Made by a program: the position numbers and the translations under genes. Below the pieces are notes generated by a model that did not search any database, had not been told where the DNA came from, and saw nothing but the letters and a program-made list of their open reading frames with translations. Below, piece after piece: positions 1 to 6,306 of a stretch of 6,542 nt of DNA. The DNA comes from Actinomycetota bacterium (GTDB taxonomy: Bacteria > Actinomycetota > Acidimicrobiia > Spongiisociales > ZC4RG35): assembly GCA_027296205.1 (NCBI GenBank), contig JAPUJM010000017.1, forward strand, positions 1 to 6,542, in the 5' to 3' direction. Position 1 is the stretch's first letter. Every line of letters starts with the position of its first letter.

Positions 1-633
1 GTTGCCAGTTTTTCGTGGCACGACAAAGAGTCAGCGCTTCTCTCATACACACAACTCGTCGATGGGGAGTGGCTTCTTTGGGTTGTAGGACCGGATCGAG
101 ATCCTGACCTGATCACGCGAGGTGTGGGGATCGAAGGGGACGTGGCTGCGTGGGGTGACTGGGGTTGGGCGATTCAGGACCAATCGGGAGTGGTCACACT
201 CCTCACGTCAACCGGCGAGTTCAAGGAGGCCCATGAGGGGATAGCGCTCGACTCCCACCCAACGTTTGGAGTCGTGGTCGACGACGATGGGTTGATGCTG
301 GTTTCCGCTTCCGGCGTGGTGAGCGCATTGGACACTTCCCTGGATTCGATCGGTGGGGCCGGAGCTGCCGAGATCTCACCCGACGGAACCAAGTTGGCGG
401 TCGTCGGCGTATCCGGGCTCGAGGTGCTGCCGTTTGATGGAGAGGGCGAAGTGATACATGCACCATTCACGACCGTGCCCTCCCAGATCACGTGGTCGTC
501 CGATTCGAGGTTCGTGATCGTCCCGTGGGCAGGCGGCATCATCGTTGTCGACACTGTCGAGACTGGCAGGTACGAGGACCTGACGGGTCAACGGGTTCTG
601 GCCGTGGCCGTGATACCTCTTTCTGGTTCCTAG
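1..633 (+). CDS. Beta-propeller (WD40/TolB-like) repeat protein, 5' truncated by the window edge
   Basis: The reading frame is open from base 1 to a TAG stop at 631-633, giving 210 residues with no convincing start, so the true start lies upstream. A GTG at 124 could be read as a start, but the 41 codons before it encode similar strand-rich protein (ASFSWHDKESALLSY, then GEWLLWVVGP). The protein is built of short beta-strand repeats typical of propeller blades: AEISPDGTKLAVVGVSGLEV near residues 120-139 and QITWSSDSRFVIVPWAGGI near 161-179. The SPDG and SSDS turns before a hydrophobic strand are the usual WD40/TolB-like hallmark. No catalytic residues are visible. Propellers of this kind are binding scaffolds and are often exported, but any signal peptide would be outside the window. 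The next gene starts 4 bases after the stop, so the two are probably co-transcribed. Coding is certain, the fold likely, the function unknown. Confidence 0.75.
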   Translation, partial: VASFSWHDKESALLSYTQLVDGEWLLWVVGPDRDPDLITRGVGIEGDVAAWGDWGWAIQDQSGVVTLLTSTGEFKEAHEGIALDSHPTFGVVVDDDGLMLVSASGVVSALDTSLDSIGGAGAAEISPDGTKLAVVGVSGLEVLPFDGEGEVIHAPFTTVPSQITWSSDSRFVIVPWAGGIIVVDTVETGRYEDLTGQRVLAVAVIPLSGS

Positions 634-637
634 CTCG

Positions 638-1195
638 ATGCCCAAGGTTCATGTCCTCACGTCCGGGTATGGAGGGGAGCGGGTCGCATCGACCGTCTCA
701 CTGATCGAAGCCGAGGGGGCTCTCATCGTGGTCGATCCTGGAATGGTGAAGACAAGATCGGTCATCCTTGATCCCGTCGCCCGACTCGGCCACCAGGTCG
801 AGGACATCACAGATGTGATCATTTCCCATCATCACCCCGACCACACCATCAACATTGCCCTGTTTCCCAACGCCCGTGTCCACGACCACTCGGCCATCTA
901 TGAGAATGACACCTGGACCTCACGTCCCGCTCAGGGGTTTGAGGTAGCGGATGGCGTTACCCTTTGGGAGACGCCGGGGCACACCGCCCAGGACATCACC
1001 ACGATTGTCGATGATGGCGACGATGTGGTGGCTTTGACCCACCTGTGGTGGTATCAGACTGCCCCGCACGATGACCCTCTGGCAACGGATCTCGATGGGC
1101 TCCACCGTGGTCGTGAGAGAGTCCTCGAAATAGCCACGGTGATAGTCCCCGGCCATGGCGAGCGGTTCGTGCCCGACGAGTCCACGTCCAGATAG
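638..1195 (+). CDS. Metallo-beta-lactamase-fold hydrolase (MBLAC1-like)
   Basis: This is a 185-residue metallo-beta-lactamase-fold protein, about the length of a minimal single-domain member. The metal motif HxHxDH is SHHHPDH, with H64, H66, D68 and H69. It is followed by H115 in ETPGHT and H173 in VPGHG, which are the other expected zinc ligands. Strand VVDPG (residues 31-35) and ISHHHPDH (62-69) match the family order. The site that usually carries the bridging Asp (GD) reads ALTHLWW (132-138), so His135 stands there. The fragment INIALFPNARVHDH resembles MBLAC1-type proteins, whose human member is a nuclease, but the substrate of bacterial relatives is not known to me. There is no signal peptide, so it is probably cytoplasmic. 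The ATG lies 4 bases after the upstream stop with no Shine-Dalgarno sequence, which suggests coupled translation. The fold is sure; thioesterase, glyoxalase-like or nuclease activity cannot be separated by sequence reading. Confidence 0.9.
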   Translation: MPKVHVLTSGYGGERVASTVSLIEAEGALIVVDPGMVKTRSVILDPVARLGHQVEDITDVIISHHHPDHTINIALFPNARVHDHSAIYENDTWTSRPAQGFEVADGVTLWETPGHTAQDITTIVDDGDDVVALTHLWWYQTAPHDDPLATDLDGLHRGRERVLEIATVIVPGHGERFVPDESTSR

Positions 1196-1210
1196 CCTCT
1201 AGCGGCAGTC

Positions 1211-1948
1211 ATGCCAGGACAGGGCCCAACAGAAGAACTCGCACCCCAAGACGCCTACCTGGCCCGGGCCGAGGGAGCAGTTATCGAAGTGACCGAGGGT
1301 GGGCTCTTCCTCGACCGAACCGTCTTCTACGCTCGAGGCGGCGGACAACCCGGCGACGTCGGAACAATCATCTGGGACGGCGGATCAGCCGAGGTGATCG
1401 ACACCGTGCGCAAGGACAGATTGCCCTTTCACGTCGTAGCGGAAGGATCGGCTCTCCCCGACCCTGGCACTCCGGTCGAAGGGGTGATCGATTGGGAGCG
1501 ACGGTACATGACCATGCGGACCCACACCGCCCTTCATGCTTTGTCCGGTGTGGTGTTCCGTGACTTTGGGGCCAAGGTGACCGGTGGGAACATGACGCCG
1601 GGAGAGGCACGTATGGACTTCGAGCTGGACTCGATTTCGGTGGAGTTCGGCCGGGAAGTCGAGCGCAGGCTCAATGAGGAGCTGGTGCGGGGCTATCCGA
1701 CCGAGATCCTACTCATGGCGCGCGAGGAGGCCCTCAAGGACCCCGACTTGATCAGGACAAAGGTGAATCTGATCCCCGACTTCGTCAGGGAGATCAGGAT
1801 TGTCGACATCGTGGGTCTCGATCGGCAGGCAGACGGCGGGACCCATGTTGCCTCCACCCTCGAAGTGGGCCAGATCGAGGTTGTCAAGACGGAGTCAAAG
1901 GGGAAGGCAAACAAACGGATGCGAATCCGGATTGTCCACGCCGCTTAG
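1211..1948 (+). CDS. alaX: AlaX-type alanyl-tRNA editing protein
   Basis: AlaX proteins are free-standing relatives of the alanyl-tRNA synthetase editing domain; they hydrolyse Ser-tRNA(Ala) or Gly-tRNA(Ala) in the cytosol. The 245-residue length fits the medium type, with an N-terminal glycine-rich domain and no C-Ala oligomerisation domain. Seen here are LDRTVFYARGGGQPGD (residues 34-49), the signature of the N-terminal domain; THTALH with H105 and H109, the first metal pair; and DRQADGGTHV (204-213) with H212, the second metal motif. The usual Cys of CGGTH is Asp208. The TGGN segment at 124-127 also fits the family. The ATG at 1211 places DAYLARAEGAVIEV at the position where relatives begin, so the start is reasonable, though no Shine-Dalgarno sequence precedes it. 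The gene sits 15 bases after the hydrolase gene and 26 before the CvpA-CAP gene. The family is sure; the exact amino acid edited is inferred. Confidence 0.9.
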   Translation: MPGQGPTEELAPQDAYLARAEGAVIEVTEGGLFLDRTVFYARGGGQPGDVGTIIWDGGSAEVIDTVRKDRLPFHVVAEGSALPDPGTPVEGVIDWERRYMTMRTHTALHALSGVVFRDFGAKVTGGNMTPGEARMDFELDSISVEFGREVERRLNEELVRGYPTEILLMAREEALKDPDLIRTKVNLIPDFVREIRIVDIVGLDRQADGGTHVASTLEVGQIEVVKTESKGKANKRMRIRIVHAA

Positions 1949-1974
1949 CCAACACCTGGTAGCCAGTAACCCAC

Positions 1975-2931
1975 ATGCTCGATTTCATCATTGGGTTGAT
2001 TCTTGCCGCACTGCTCGTGCGCGGCTGGCTGCGTGGTTTCGTCAGAGAGATCCTCGACCTGGTGGGTCTGGTGGCGGGTCTCTGGATTGCCTTCAAGTTG
2101 AGCGCCCCTTTCGGCGACTTCCTCACACGTAGTTTCGGCGTGACCCCCGAAGTCGCTCGTATCGGGGCTGGTATCGCCCTCTTTGTGCTGTTTGGCGTCT
2201 CTTTGAGTGTCGCCGCCCATTATCTGTCGAAAGTGATGAGCCTCCCGGGGTTGAACATGGTCAACCGTGTTGGCGGGGCGGCAGTTGCCGTCGCGTGGGG
2301 GGTTGCCCTCGTATTGGTGGTGGTCAATGTCGTGAGGGTTCTTCCCATCCCGGACCAATGGGAGACCCAATTGGAGGAGTCGTCGGTGGTGGAGGCGATT
2401 GCCGGTCCTGGCGCGCTTCCTCAGCAACTCTTCGACAGTCTGGCCGGTGACAACGTTCTCGGCGCCTTGGCTTCGATTCAGGCGATCTTCGGGACAAGTC
2501 GGGCCGTGCCTGAGGAAGGCCAGGAGTTGTCGATCCCGCCGGCGGCCCCGGACGAGGTCAGACAGGTCAGGGACGAGGCCGACGAGATCGTCGAGGAGAT
2601 CAACCGGTTCCGCACCGGTCTCGGTCTCCGTCCTCTCCTCCAGAGTGACGGAATTGACGAGGTCGCCGAGCAGAAGGCGGCAAGCATGTACATCTCGGGA
2701 AGGCTCTTCCGTGGAACCAACTGTTCCCGAGATTTGACCGAGGCCGGTGTCCGTACCGTCTTTTGCGGTGAGGTGGTGGCGTTGGCCGGGACGTCGTTGG
2801 GCGCCCTCGACGGGATTCTCGAATCGGGCTCGGGCTACGACGAGCTGGCCGACCCCTCCTACGACCGCACCGGTGTCTCCGTCGTCGACGGCCCCACCGG
2901 CCGCCTCTTGGTCGTGGTGTTGGGCGGCTAA
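1975..2931 (+). CDS. CvpA-family membrane protein fused to a degenerate CAP/SCP domain
   Basis: The 318-residue protein has two parts. Residues 1-121 carry four hydrophobic segments (about 1-17, 24-42, 63-83, 100-121) with the CvpA (colicin V production protein) pattern, starting LDFIIGLILAALLVRGWLRG. Arginines 16, 20 and 24 between helices 1 and 2 imply that loop is cytoplasmic, which puts both termini outside the membrane. Residues 122-195 are a linker. Residues 203-318 look like a CAP/SCP (YkwD-type) domain: EINRFRTGLGLRPL, then AEQKAASM, CGEVVAL, and GYDELADPSYDRTGVSVV. Glu266 of the GEnia-like motif is kept, but the family's two histidines appear to be Lys234 or Gly247 and Tyr288. Cys250 and Cys264 could form a disulfide, in keeping with an outside location. 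The layout parallels mycobacterial MarP, which joins CvpA to a serine protease. The CvpA part is firm, the CAP assignment likely, the function unknown, perhaps cell-envelope binding. Confidence 0.85.
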   Translation: MLDFIIGLILAALLVRGWLRGFVREILDLVGLVAGLWIAFKLSAPFGDFLTRSFGVTPEVARIGAGIALFVLFGVSLSVAAHYLSKVMSLPGLNMVNRVGGAAVAVAWGVALVLVVVNVVRVLPIPDQWETQLEESSVVEAIAGPGALPQQLFDSLAGDNVLGALASIQAIFGTSRAVPEEGQELSIPPAAPDEVRQVRDEADEIVEEINRFRTGLGLRPLLQSDGIDEVAEQKAASMYISGRLFRGTNCSRDLTEAGVRTVFCGEVVALAGTSLGALDGILESGSGYDELADPSYDRTGVSVVDGPTGRLLVVVLGG

Positions 2932-2936
2932 ACCGC

Positions 2937-2984
2937 CAACCTCAGGTTGTACGGCCCGGATCCGGGCCGAACAACATCATGTTG
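2937..2984. terminator. Nested 48-bp imperfect palindrome between convergent genes, probable bidirectional terminator
   Basis: The centre is a perfect 18-base palindrome, CGGCCCGGATCCGGGCCG, at 2952-2969. It is flanked at equal distance by two related 13-mers, CAACCTCAGGTTG (2937-2949) and CAACATCATGTTG (2972-2984), each itself a palindrome around a central C. Read as one structure, 20 of 24 base pairs match. A further small hairpin, GGCGG-CTAAA-CCGCC (2923-2937), spans the stop codon of the upstream gene. The element lies 5 bases after the CvpA-CAP stop and 19 bases from the stop of the opposing gene, the place for a shared terminator. There is no T-run on either strand, so it is not a classic intrinsic terminator, although many actinobacterial terminators also lack one. 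It could instead be a dispersed repeat or a protein-binding site. Confidence 0.55.
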
Positions 2985-3003
2985 GCTCGAGGTCGCGCCG
3001 GCG

Positions 3004-3399
3004 TCACGGCATCGGGACGAGATCGGGCTCGACCCAATGCTGTTTTGCCTCCACGCTGTTCACGTCGGACCAGTGGCGATCCGGCAAATGAGGGTCACGA
3101 AGGTCAGGCCGGGCCTCGAAGGCCTCATCGAGTGTTGAAACGCCTTCGTTTTTCTCACGCACATGAGCCAAGACCCTGATCCAGAAGATGGTGACGGTGC
3201 AGTTGTACTTCCCTGGGTTGCCCCCAACTTCGGCGACGTGTCTTATCGTGAGGTTGGCTGCATCCTCCGCGTTCTCGACATTGGTCGCCTCGTCGAGAAG
3301 GGCCCAGGCAAAACGGAGATGGGACTCGTGGCCGAAGTGCTCGTCAGTCGCCGTCTGATGGAGGAGACGCAGGCCGTCGCCCAGGTCGAGCCGGGTCAT
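3004..3399 (-). CDS. Conserved hypothetical protein translationally coupled to WS/DGAT
   Basis: I recognise the look of a small bacterial family but cannot name a function. The 131-residue protein begins MTRLDLGDG at 3399, where the ATG overlaps the TGA of the WS/DGAT gene as ATGA, a sign of translational coupling. The frame is open further upstream, but that part reads as low-quality sequence inside the WS/DGAT gene. Conserved-looking features are HFGHESHLRFAWALLDE (residues 21-37), mostly helical with H21, H24 and H27; NPGKYNCTVTIFWIRVL (61-77); and DPHLPDRHWSD followed by WVEPDLVPMP at the C-terminus. Aromatic and histidine positions are spread through the protein as in a folded helical domain. 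No signal peptide or membrane segment is visible. The histidines could bind a metal, but nothing proves this. Being a real gene is supported by the exact ATGA junction and protein-like composition; the role is open, possibly linked to lipid storage. Confidence 0.75.
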   Translation of the reverse strand: MTRLDLGDGLRLLHQTATDEHFGHESHLRFAWALLDEATNVENAEDAANLTIRHVAEVGGNPGKYNCTVTIFWIRVLAHVREKNEGVSTLDEAFEARPDLRDPHLPDRHWSDVNSVEAKQHWVEPDLVPMP

Positions 3400-4820
3400 C
3401 CGCTGGTGGATGCAAGGTTGCGCAGCTCCTGGAAGGAGGTGTGGATGGCGTCGATGAAAGCCTGTGAGTCGGGCAACGTGTTGTAATCCGCCTGGATCCC
3501 CCACAGCAGCCTGCCGTTGTATGAGAAGAGGGCCAGGCCGATGCCATGTTGAGCCCACAGCGGGACCATCGGGTAGTTACCGAACATCTCGGATTCGAGA
3601 AGGTACATCGGGAATTGTGGGCCGGGGATGTTGGTCACCGTCATGTTGAATGGGCGGATCTTCGAGCCCACCACCCGGTTGGCCAGAGAGAGCAGCGTGA
3701 TCGGAGTCCCTGAGCTGAGTTCGACGATGGTGGCCGCTCCGAGTGCCTGATTGGTGTCTTTCAAGTTGCGGGTGCGCCCTCTGATGAGGTTGTACCGGGT
3801 ATCAGGGTCCTCCTCATCGATCGGCAACTCGACCAGCCACATGGCTATCTGGTTGCCCAGCTTGCCCATCTGATCGGCGCTTCGAGTGGACACCGGGTTC
3901 ATCGCCCGGAACTCGGTGTCGGTTGGGTCGAAGTCCCGGTCGTCGATCAGAAACTTGCGTATCGCGCCCGTTGCGGTGGCGAGCACGACATCGTTCACCG
4001 AACCCCCGAGGGCGTTTTTGACCTCCTTGACCTCGTCCAGGTCCATGTCGGTCCAGTCGAATCGTCTGTTCGGTCCAACATTGGGGTTGAGCGGGGTCCG
4101 GCCCGACGGCGTCAGCCAACCCGAGCGAAGTGACGTAAGCACCGCTATCGACTTCTCGAGAGTGCGGTCCGTGATCTTCAGACCATCTTTCATCTTCTCG
4201 CCGAGACTTGCCACACCGTCGAGGATCTTTCGCGTGAAGCGAGCGGCCTCGGCTACCGCGAGCTGAGTCGGTGTTGGGGCCGGGCGTGGTGTCCAATCGG
4301 GTGTCTCCTCGATCGCCCCCTCGGGGATGATATTGAGGAGGATGGTGGTCAGGTCGACACCGGAGAGGCCATCGATCATGCAGTGGTGAATCTTGACGAT
4401 GAGCGCGAAGCGGTCATCGCTCATCCCTTCAATCACCCACATCTCCCACAGGGGCTTGGTTCTGTCGAGCTTTGTCGAGACGATCCGACCGGCGAGTTCC
4501 TTCAGCTGTTGGTCGGAGCCCGGGCGGGGGAGTGAAGTGTGGCGGACGTGATAGTCGAAGGTGAACTCGGCGTCGTCGACCCAGACCGGACGTCGGTCGT
4601 AAGGAACCCATTCGAGACGCTGGCGGTAGCGTGGGATGTATTGGAGCTTGGACCTGACGTGGGCCCGGATTCTTTCGATGTCGATCCCGCCGTCGTCCCC
4701 TTTGAGTGGGGATGCGTCGAACAGGGCGACGGCAGCCACATGCATGTGGCTGGTTCGGGATTCGAGAGCGAGGAACGACGAGTCCAGATAGCTGAGCGGT
4801 TCGTAGTGAAAGTCACTCAT
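3396..4820 (-). CDS. Wax ester synthase/acyl-CoA:diacylglycerol acyltransferase (WS/DGAT)
   Basis: The enzyme transfers an acyl chain from acyl-CoA to diacylglycerol or a long-chain alcohol, giving triacylglycerol or wax ester for storage at the membrane or lipid-body surface. The 474-residue length is normal. The catalytic HHxxxDG motif is HHCMIDG at residues 145-151, with His146 the expected base. PLWEMW (123-128) precedes it. The C-terminal half carries GSVNDVVLA (273-281), MGKLGNQIAMWLVELP (318-333) and FNMTVTNIPGPQFPMY (391-406), all usual for the WS/DGAT C-terminal domain. The opening MSDFHYEPLSYLDSSFLALE suits the family start, and an in-frame TAG lies 18 bases upstream of the ATG, so the protein cannot be much longer. 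No Shine-Dalgarno sequence precedes the ATG; the mRNA may have a very short leader. Its stop overlaps the start of the 131-residue gene. Whether it prefers diacylglycerol or alcohol cannot be told from sequence. Confidence 0.96.
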   Translation of the reverse strand: MSDFHYEPLSYLDSSFLALESRTSHMHVAAVALFDASPLKGDDGGIDIERIRAHVRSKLQYIPRYRQRLEWVPYDRRPVWVDDAEFTFDYHVRHTSLPRPGSDQQLKELAGRIVSTKLDRTKPLWEMWVIEGMSDDRFALIVKIHHCMIDGLSGVDLTTILLNIIPEGAIEETPDWTPRPAPTPTQLAVAEAARFTRKILDGVASLGEKMKDGLKITDRTLEKSIAVLTSLRSGWLTPSGRTPLNPNVGPNRRFDWTDMDLDEVKEVKNALGGSVNDVVLATATGAIRKFLIDDRDFDPTDTEFRAMNPVSTRSADQMGKLGNQIAMWLVELPIDEEDPDTRYNLIRGRTRNLKDTNQALGAATIVELSSGTPITLLSLANRVVGSKIRPFNMTVTNIPGPQFPMYLLESEMFGNYPMVPLWAQHGIGLALFSYNGRLLWGIQADYNTLPDSQAFIDAIHTSFQELRNLASTSG

Positions 4821-4938
4821 GATGAATCGCAGAGACTACGCAAGATCCAACGATGCGGATAGACGAGGTTCGGCTATGCGCTTTTCCGAGGTACGGAACG
4901 GAATGTCTCAACGCTTCTACTGGTTTTCAAAGCCTAGG
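4821..4938. promoter_or_regulatory. Divergent promoter region between WS/DGAT and egtA
   Basis: WS/DGAT starts at 4820 on the minus strand and egtA probably starts at 4939, leaving about 118 bases that must hold both promoters. The egtA frame is open across the stretch back to an ATG at 4819, which would make the two start codons overlap in TCATGA. The peptide it would encode is Arg-rich, uses rare AGA and AGG codons, has less G/C-biased third positions than the gene body and resembles no EgtA N-terminus I recall, so I read it as non-coding. A TANNNT-type -10 candidate for WS/DGAT is TAGTCT, 12 bases before its ATG on the minus strand, without a good -35 partner. No operator was recognised. 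Promoter positions are therefore inferred from layout rather than seen. Confidence 0.4.
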
Positions 4939-6306
4939 GTGAGCAAGTTGACCGATGACCCCAGTCGAAGCCTGACCAGTGTGGCCGGCGTCGAAGCCTG
5001 CATCGCGGAGTCCGTGTGGCCTGAAACCGATCGTCCAGATCGGTTTGGTGTCGAGGCCGAAGCCTTTCCCATTGTTGTCAGTGAGGGGAAGCCTCAGGGT
5101 CGAATCCGGCTGCGCGACGGCAATCCGTCGGTGTTGAGCGTGCTCGACGAGGTGGCCGCTAGTGATTCAGAGGTTCTCGAGCGATCAGAGGAGCGGCTTG
5201 CCTACCCCACCCGATCGGGCGGCAGGATCACATTTGAGCCCGGAGCCCAGATTGAACACGCCACCGCACCAAGTGGCACCCCGCTCGAGGTCGTTTCCGA
5301 GCTCGAGGCGGTGTGGGACTTGGTTCGTGCCGGCTTTTGGTCGCATCAGGTTTGTCTACTCAGTCTCGGGGTGGATCCGTGGAACGACGCAGAACTCATT
5401 CCCCAACAGCTCGACGAAGGCCGCTACCAGGCGATGGCAGCGCATTTCGGTTCTCGAGGACCCGCCGGAGCGGTGATGATGCGCAACACCTGCTCACTTC
5501 AGATAAGTCTCGATGCTGGAAGGGGCGTCACCCGTCAACAGCGTTGGGTGGTGGCCAATCTCATCTCGCCAGTCATGACTGCAATGTTCACCTCGAGTCC
5601 TGCGGTAGGGGTTCGCTCACTCAGAGCGAGGGCATGGCAAACGCTCGACCCCACTCGAACTGGCTTTCCTGACTGGGGCCGGATTGATGAGGTTGACCCG
5701 ATCAGGGACATATTGGAGCGGGTGCTCAAAGCGGATGTCATCTATATAGAGCGAAATGGCGTGACCACCCGTGGTCGGAGGGGCTGGACCTTCGGAGACT
5801 GGGTTGAGGAAGGACATCCGACGGCGGGAAGCCCGACCCCGGCCGATCTAGATGTCCACCTCACGACGCTTTTTGCTGAGGTCCGTGCACGACACGGAAC
5901 ACTCGAGCTTCGCGGCATCGACGGGATACCTCAGCGCTGGTGGCACGTGCCGCTTCTCATTGCCGGTGCATTGTTGTACGACCAGGTTGCCAGGGACCAG
6001 GCAATGGAGGCTCTCGGCCCCATCGCGTCTCGGCTCAACAAAACCTGGTCTACGGCAGCCACGGAAGGACTCAATGATCCCGAGCTCAGGCTCATGGCAC
6101 AGACAGTCGCTGAACTAGGCCTGGCTGCGGCACGACGGGACTCGAGACGATTTGACGTCCAGCTCACCGACACCAGCGAAGCCTTTGTCGAGGACTTCAC
6201 GTTCCGGGGCCGCAGTCCTGCCGACGATCTCCTTCCCCTGCTCGACGACCCCCGGGCGGCTCTGCGCTGGGCCGAGCCTGATCACGCATTGAAAGGCGTC
6301 GCATGA
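4939..6306 (+). CDS. egtA: Glutamate-cysteine ligase EgtA (ergothioneine biosynthesis)
   Basis: EgtA joins glutamate and cysteine with ATP to make gamma-glutamylcysteine, the sulfur donor used by EgtB. Family motifs, numbered from the GTG start, are FGVEAEAFPI (residues 36-45), the GxExE metal/ATP site; ITFEPGAQIEHAT (97-109); MRNTCSLQISLD (181-192); LRARAWQTLDPTRTG (228-242); and LELRGIDGIPQRWWHVP (322-338), which carries the basic and aromatic residues typical of the actinobacterial group. The 455-residue length fits. Start choice is uncertain: ATG codons at 4819, 4822, 4876 and 4903 and a TTG at 4948 share the frame. I prefer GTG 4939 because it leaves about 36 residues before GxExE and leaves room for a promoter. 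An AGGG at 4936-4939 is spaced 8 bases from the TTG, so that start is also possible. The stop overlaps the egtB ATG as ATGA. Identity is strong given the neighbour. Confidence 0.93.
   Translation: MSKLTDDPSRSLTSVAGVEACIAESVWPETDRPDRFGVEAEAFPIVVSEGKPQGRIRLRDGNPSVLSVLDEVAASDSEVLERSEERLAYPTRSGGRITFEPGAQIEHATAPSGTPLEVVSELEAVWDLVRAGFWSHQVCLLSLGVDPWNDAELIPQQLDEGRYQAMAAHFGSRGPAGAVMMRNTCSLQISLDAGRGVTRQQRWVVANLISPVMTAMFTSSPAVGVRSLRARAWQTLDPTRTGFPDWGRIDEVDPIRDILERVLKADVIYIERNGVTTRGRRGWTFGDWVEEGHPTAGSPTPADLDVHLTTLFAEVRARHGTLELRGIDGIPQRWWHVPLLIAGALLYDQVARDQAMEALGPIASRLNKTWSTAATEGLNDPELRLMAQTVAELGLAAARRDSRRFDVQLTDTSEAFVEDFTFRGRSPADDLLPLLDDPRAALRWAEPDHALKGVA

Noticed and set aside
174..554. Minus-strand open frame of 126 codons opposite the propeller gene
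   Set aside because: It is Ser/Thr/Pro-rich low-complexity sequence, as expected from antisense of a G/C-rich gene, and no start signal or neighbour supports it.
1945..2427. Minus-strand open frame of 160 codons opposite the CvpA domain
   Set aside because: Its composition (His, Arg, Asp, Gln-rich, no hydrophobic core) is typical of antisense to membrane-protein codons; the plus strand has a clear CvpA protein.
3163..3486. Open frame on the + strand of 107 codons after the CvpA-CAP gene
   Set aside because: It lies antisense to the 131-residue gene and the WS/DGAT end. The minus strand gives a better protein and an exact ATGA junction, so this is a shadow.
3400..3558. Upstream extension of the 131-residue gene to a start at 3558
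   Set aside because: The extra 53 residues are His/Pro/Arg-rich frame-shifted reading of WS/DGAT codons; the ATG at 3399 overlapping the stop is a much better start.
3814..4296. Second minus-strand frame of 160 codons inside WS/DGAT
   Set aside because: It is fully inside the WS/DGAT gene on the same strand in another frame, Arg/Gly/Asp-rich with no recognisable motif.
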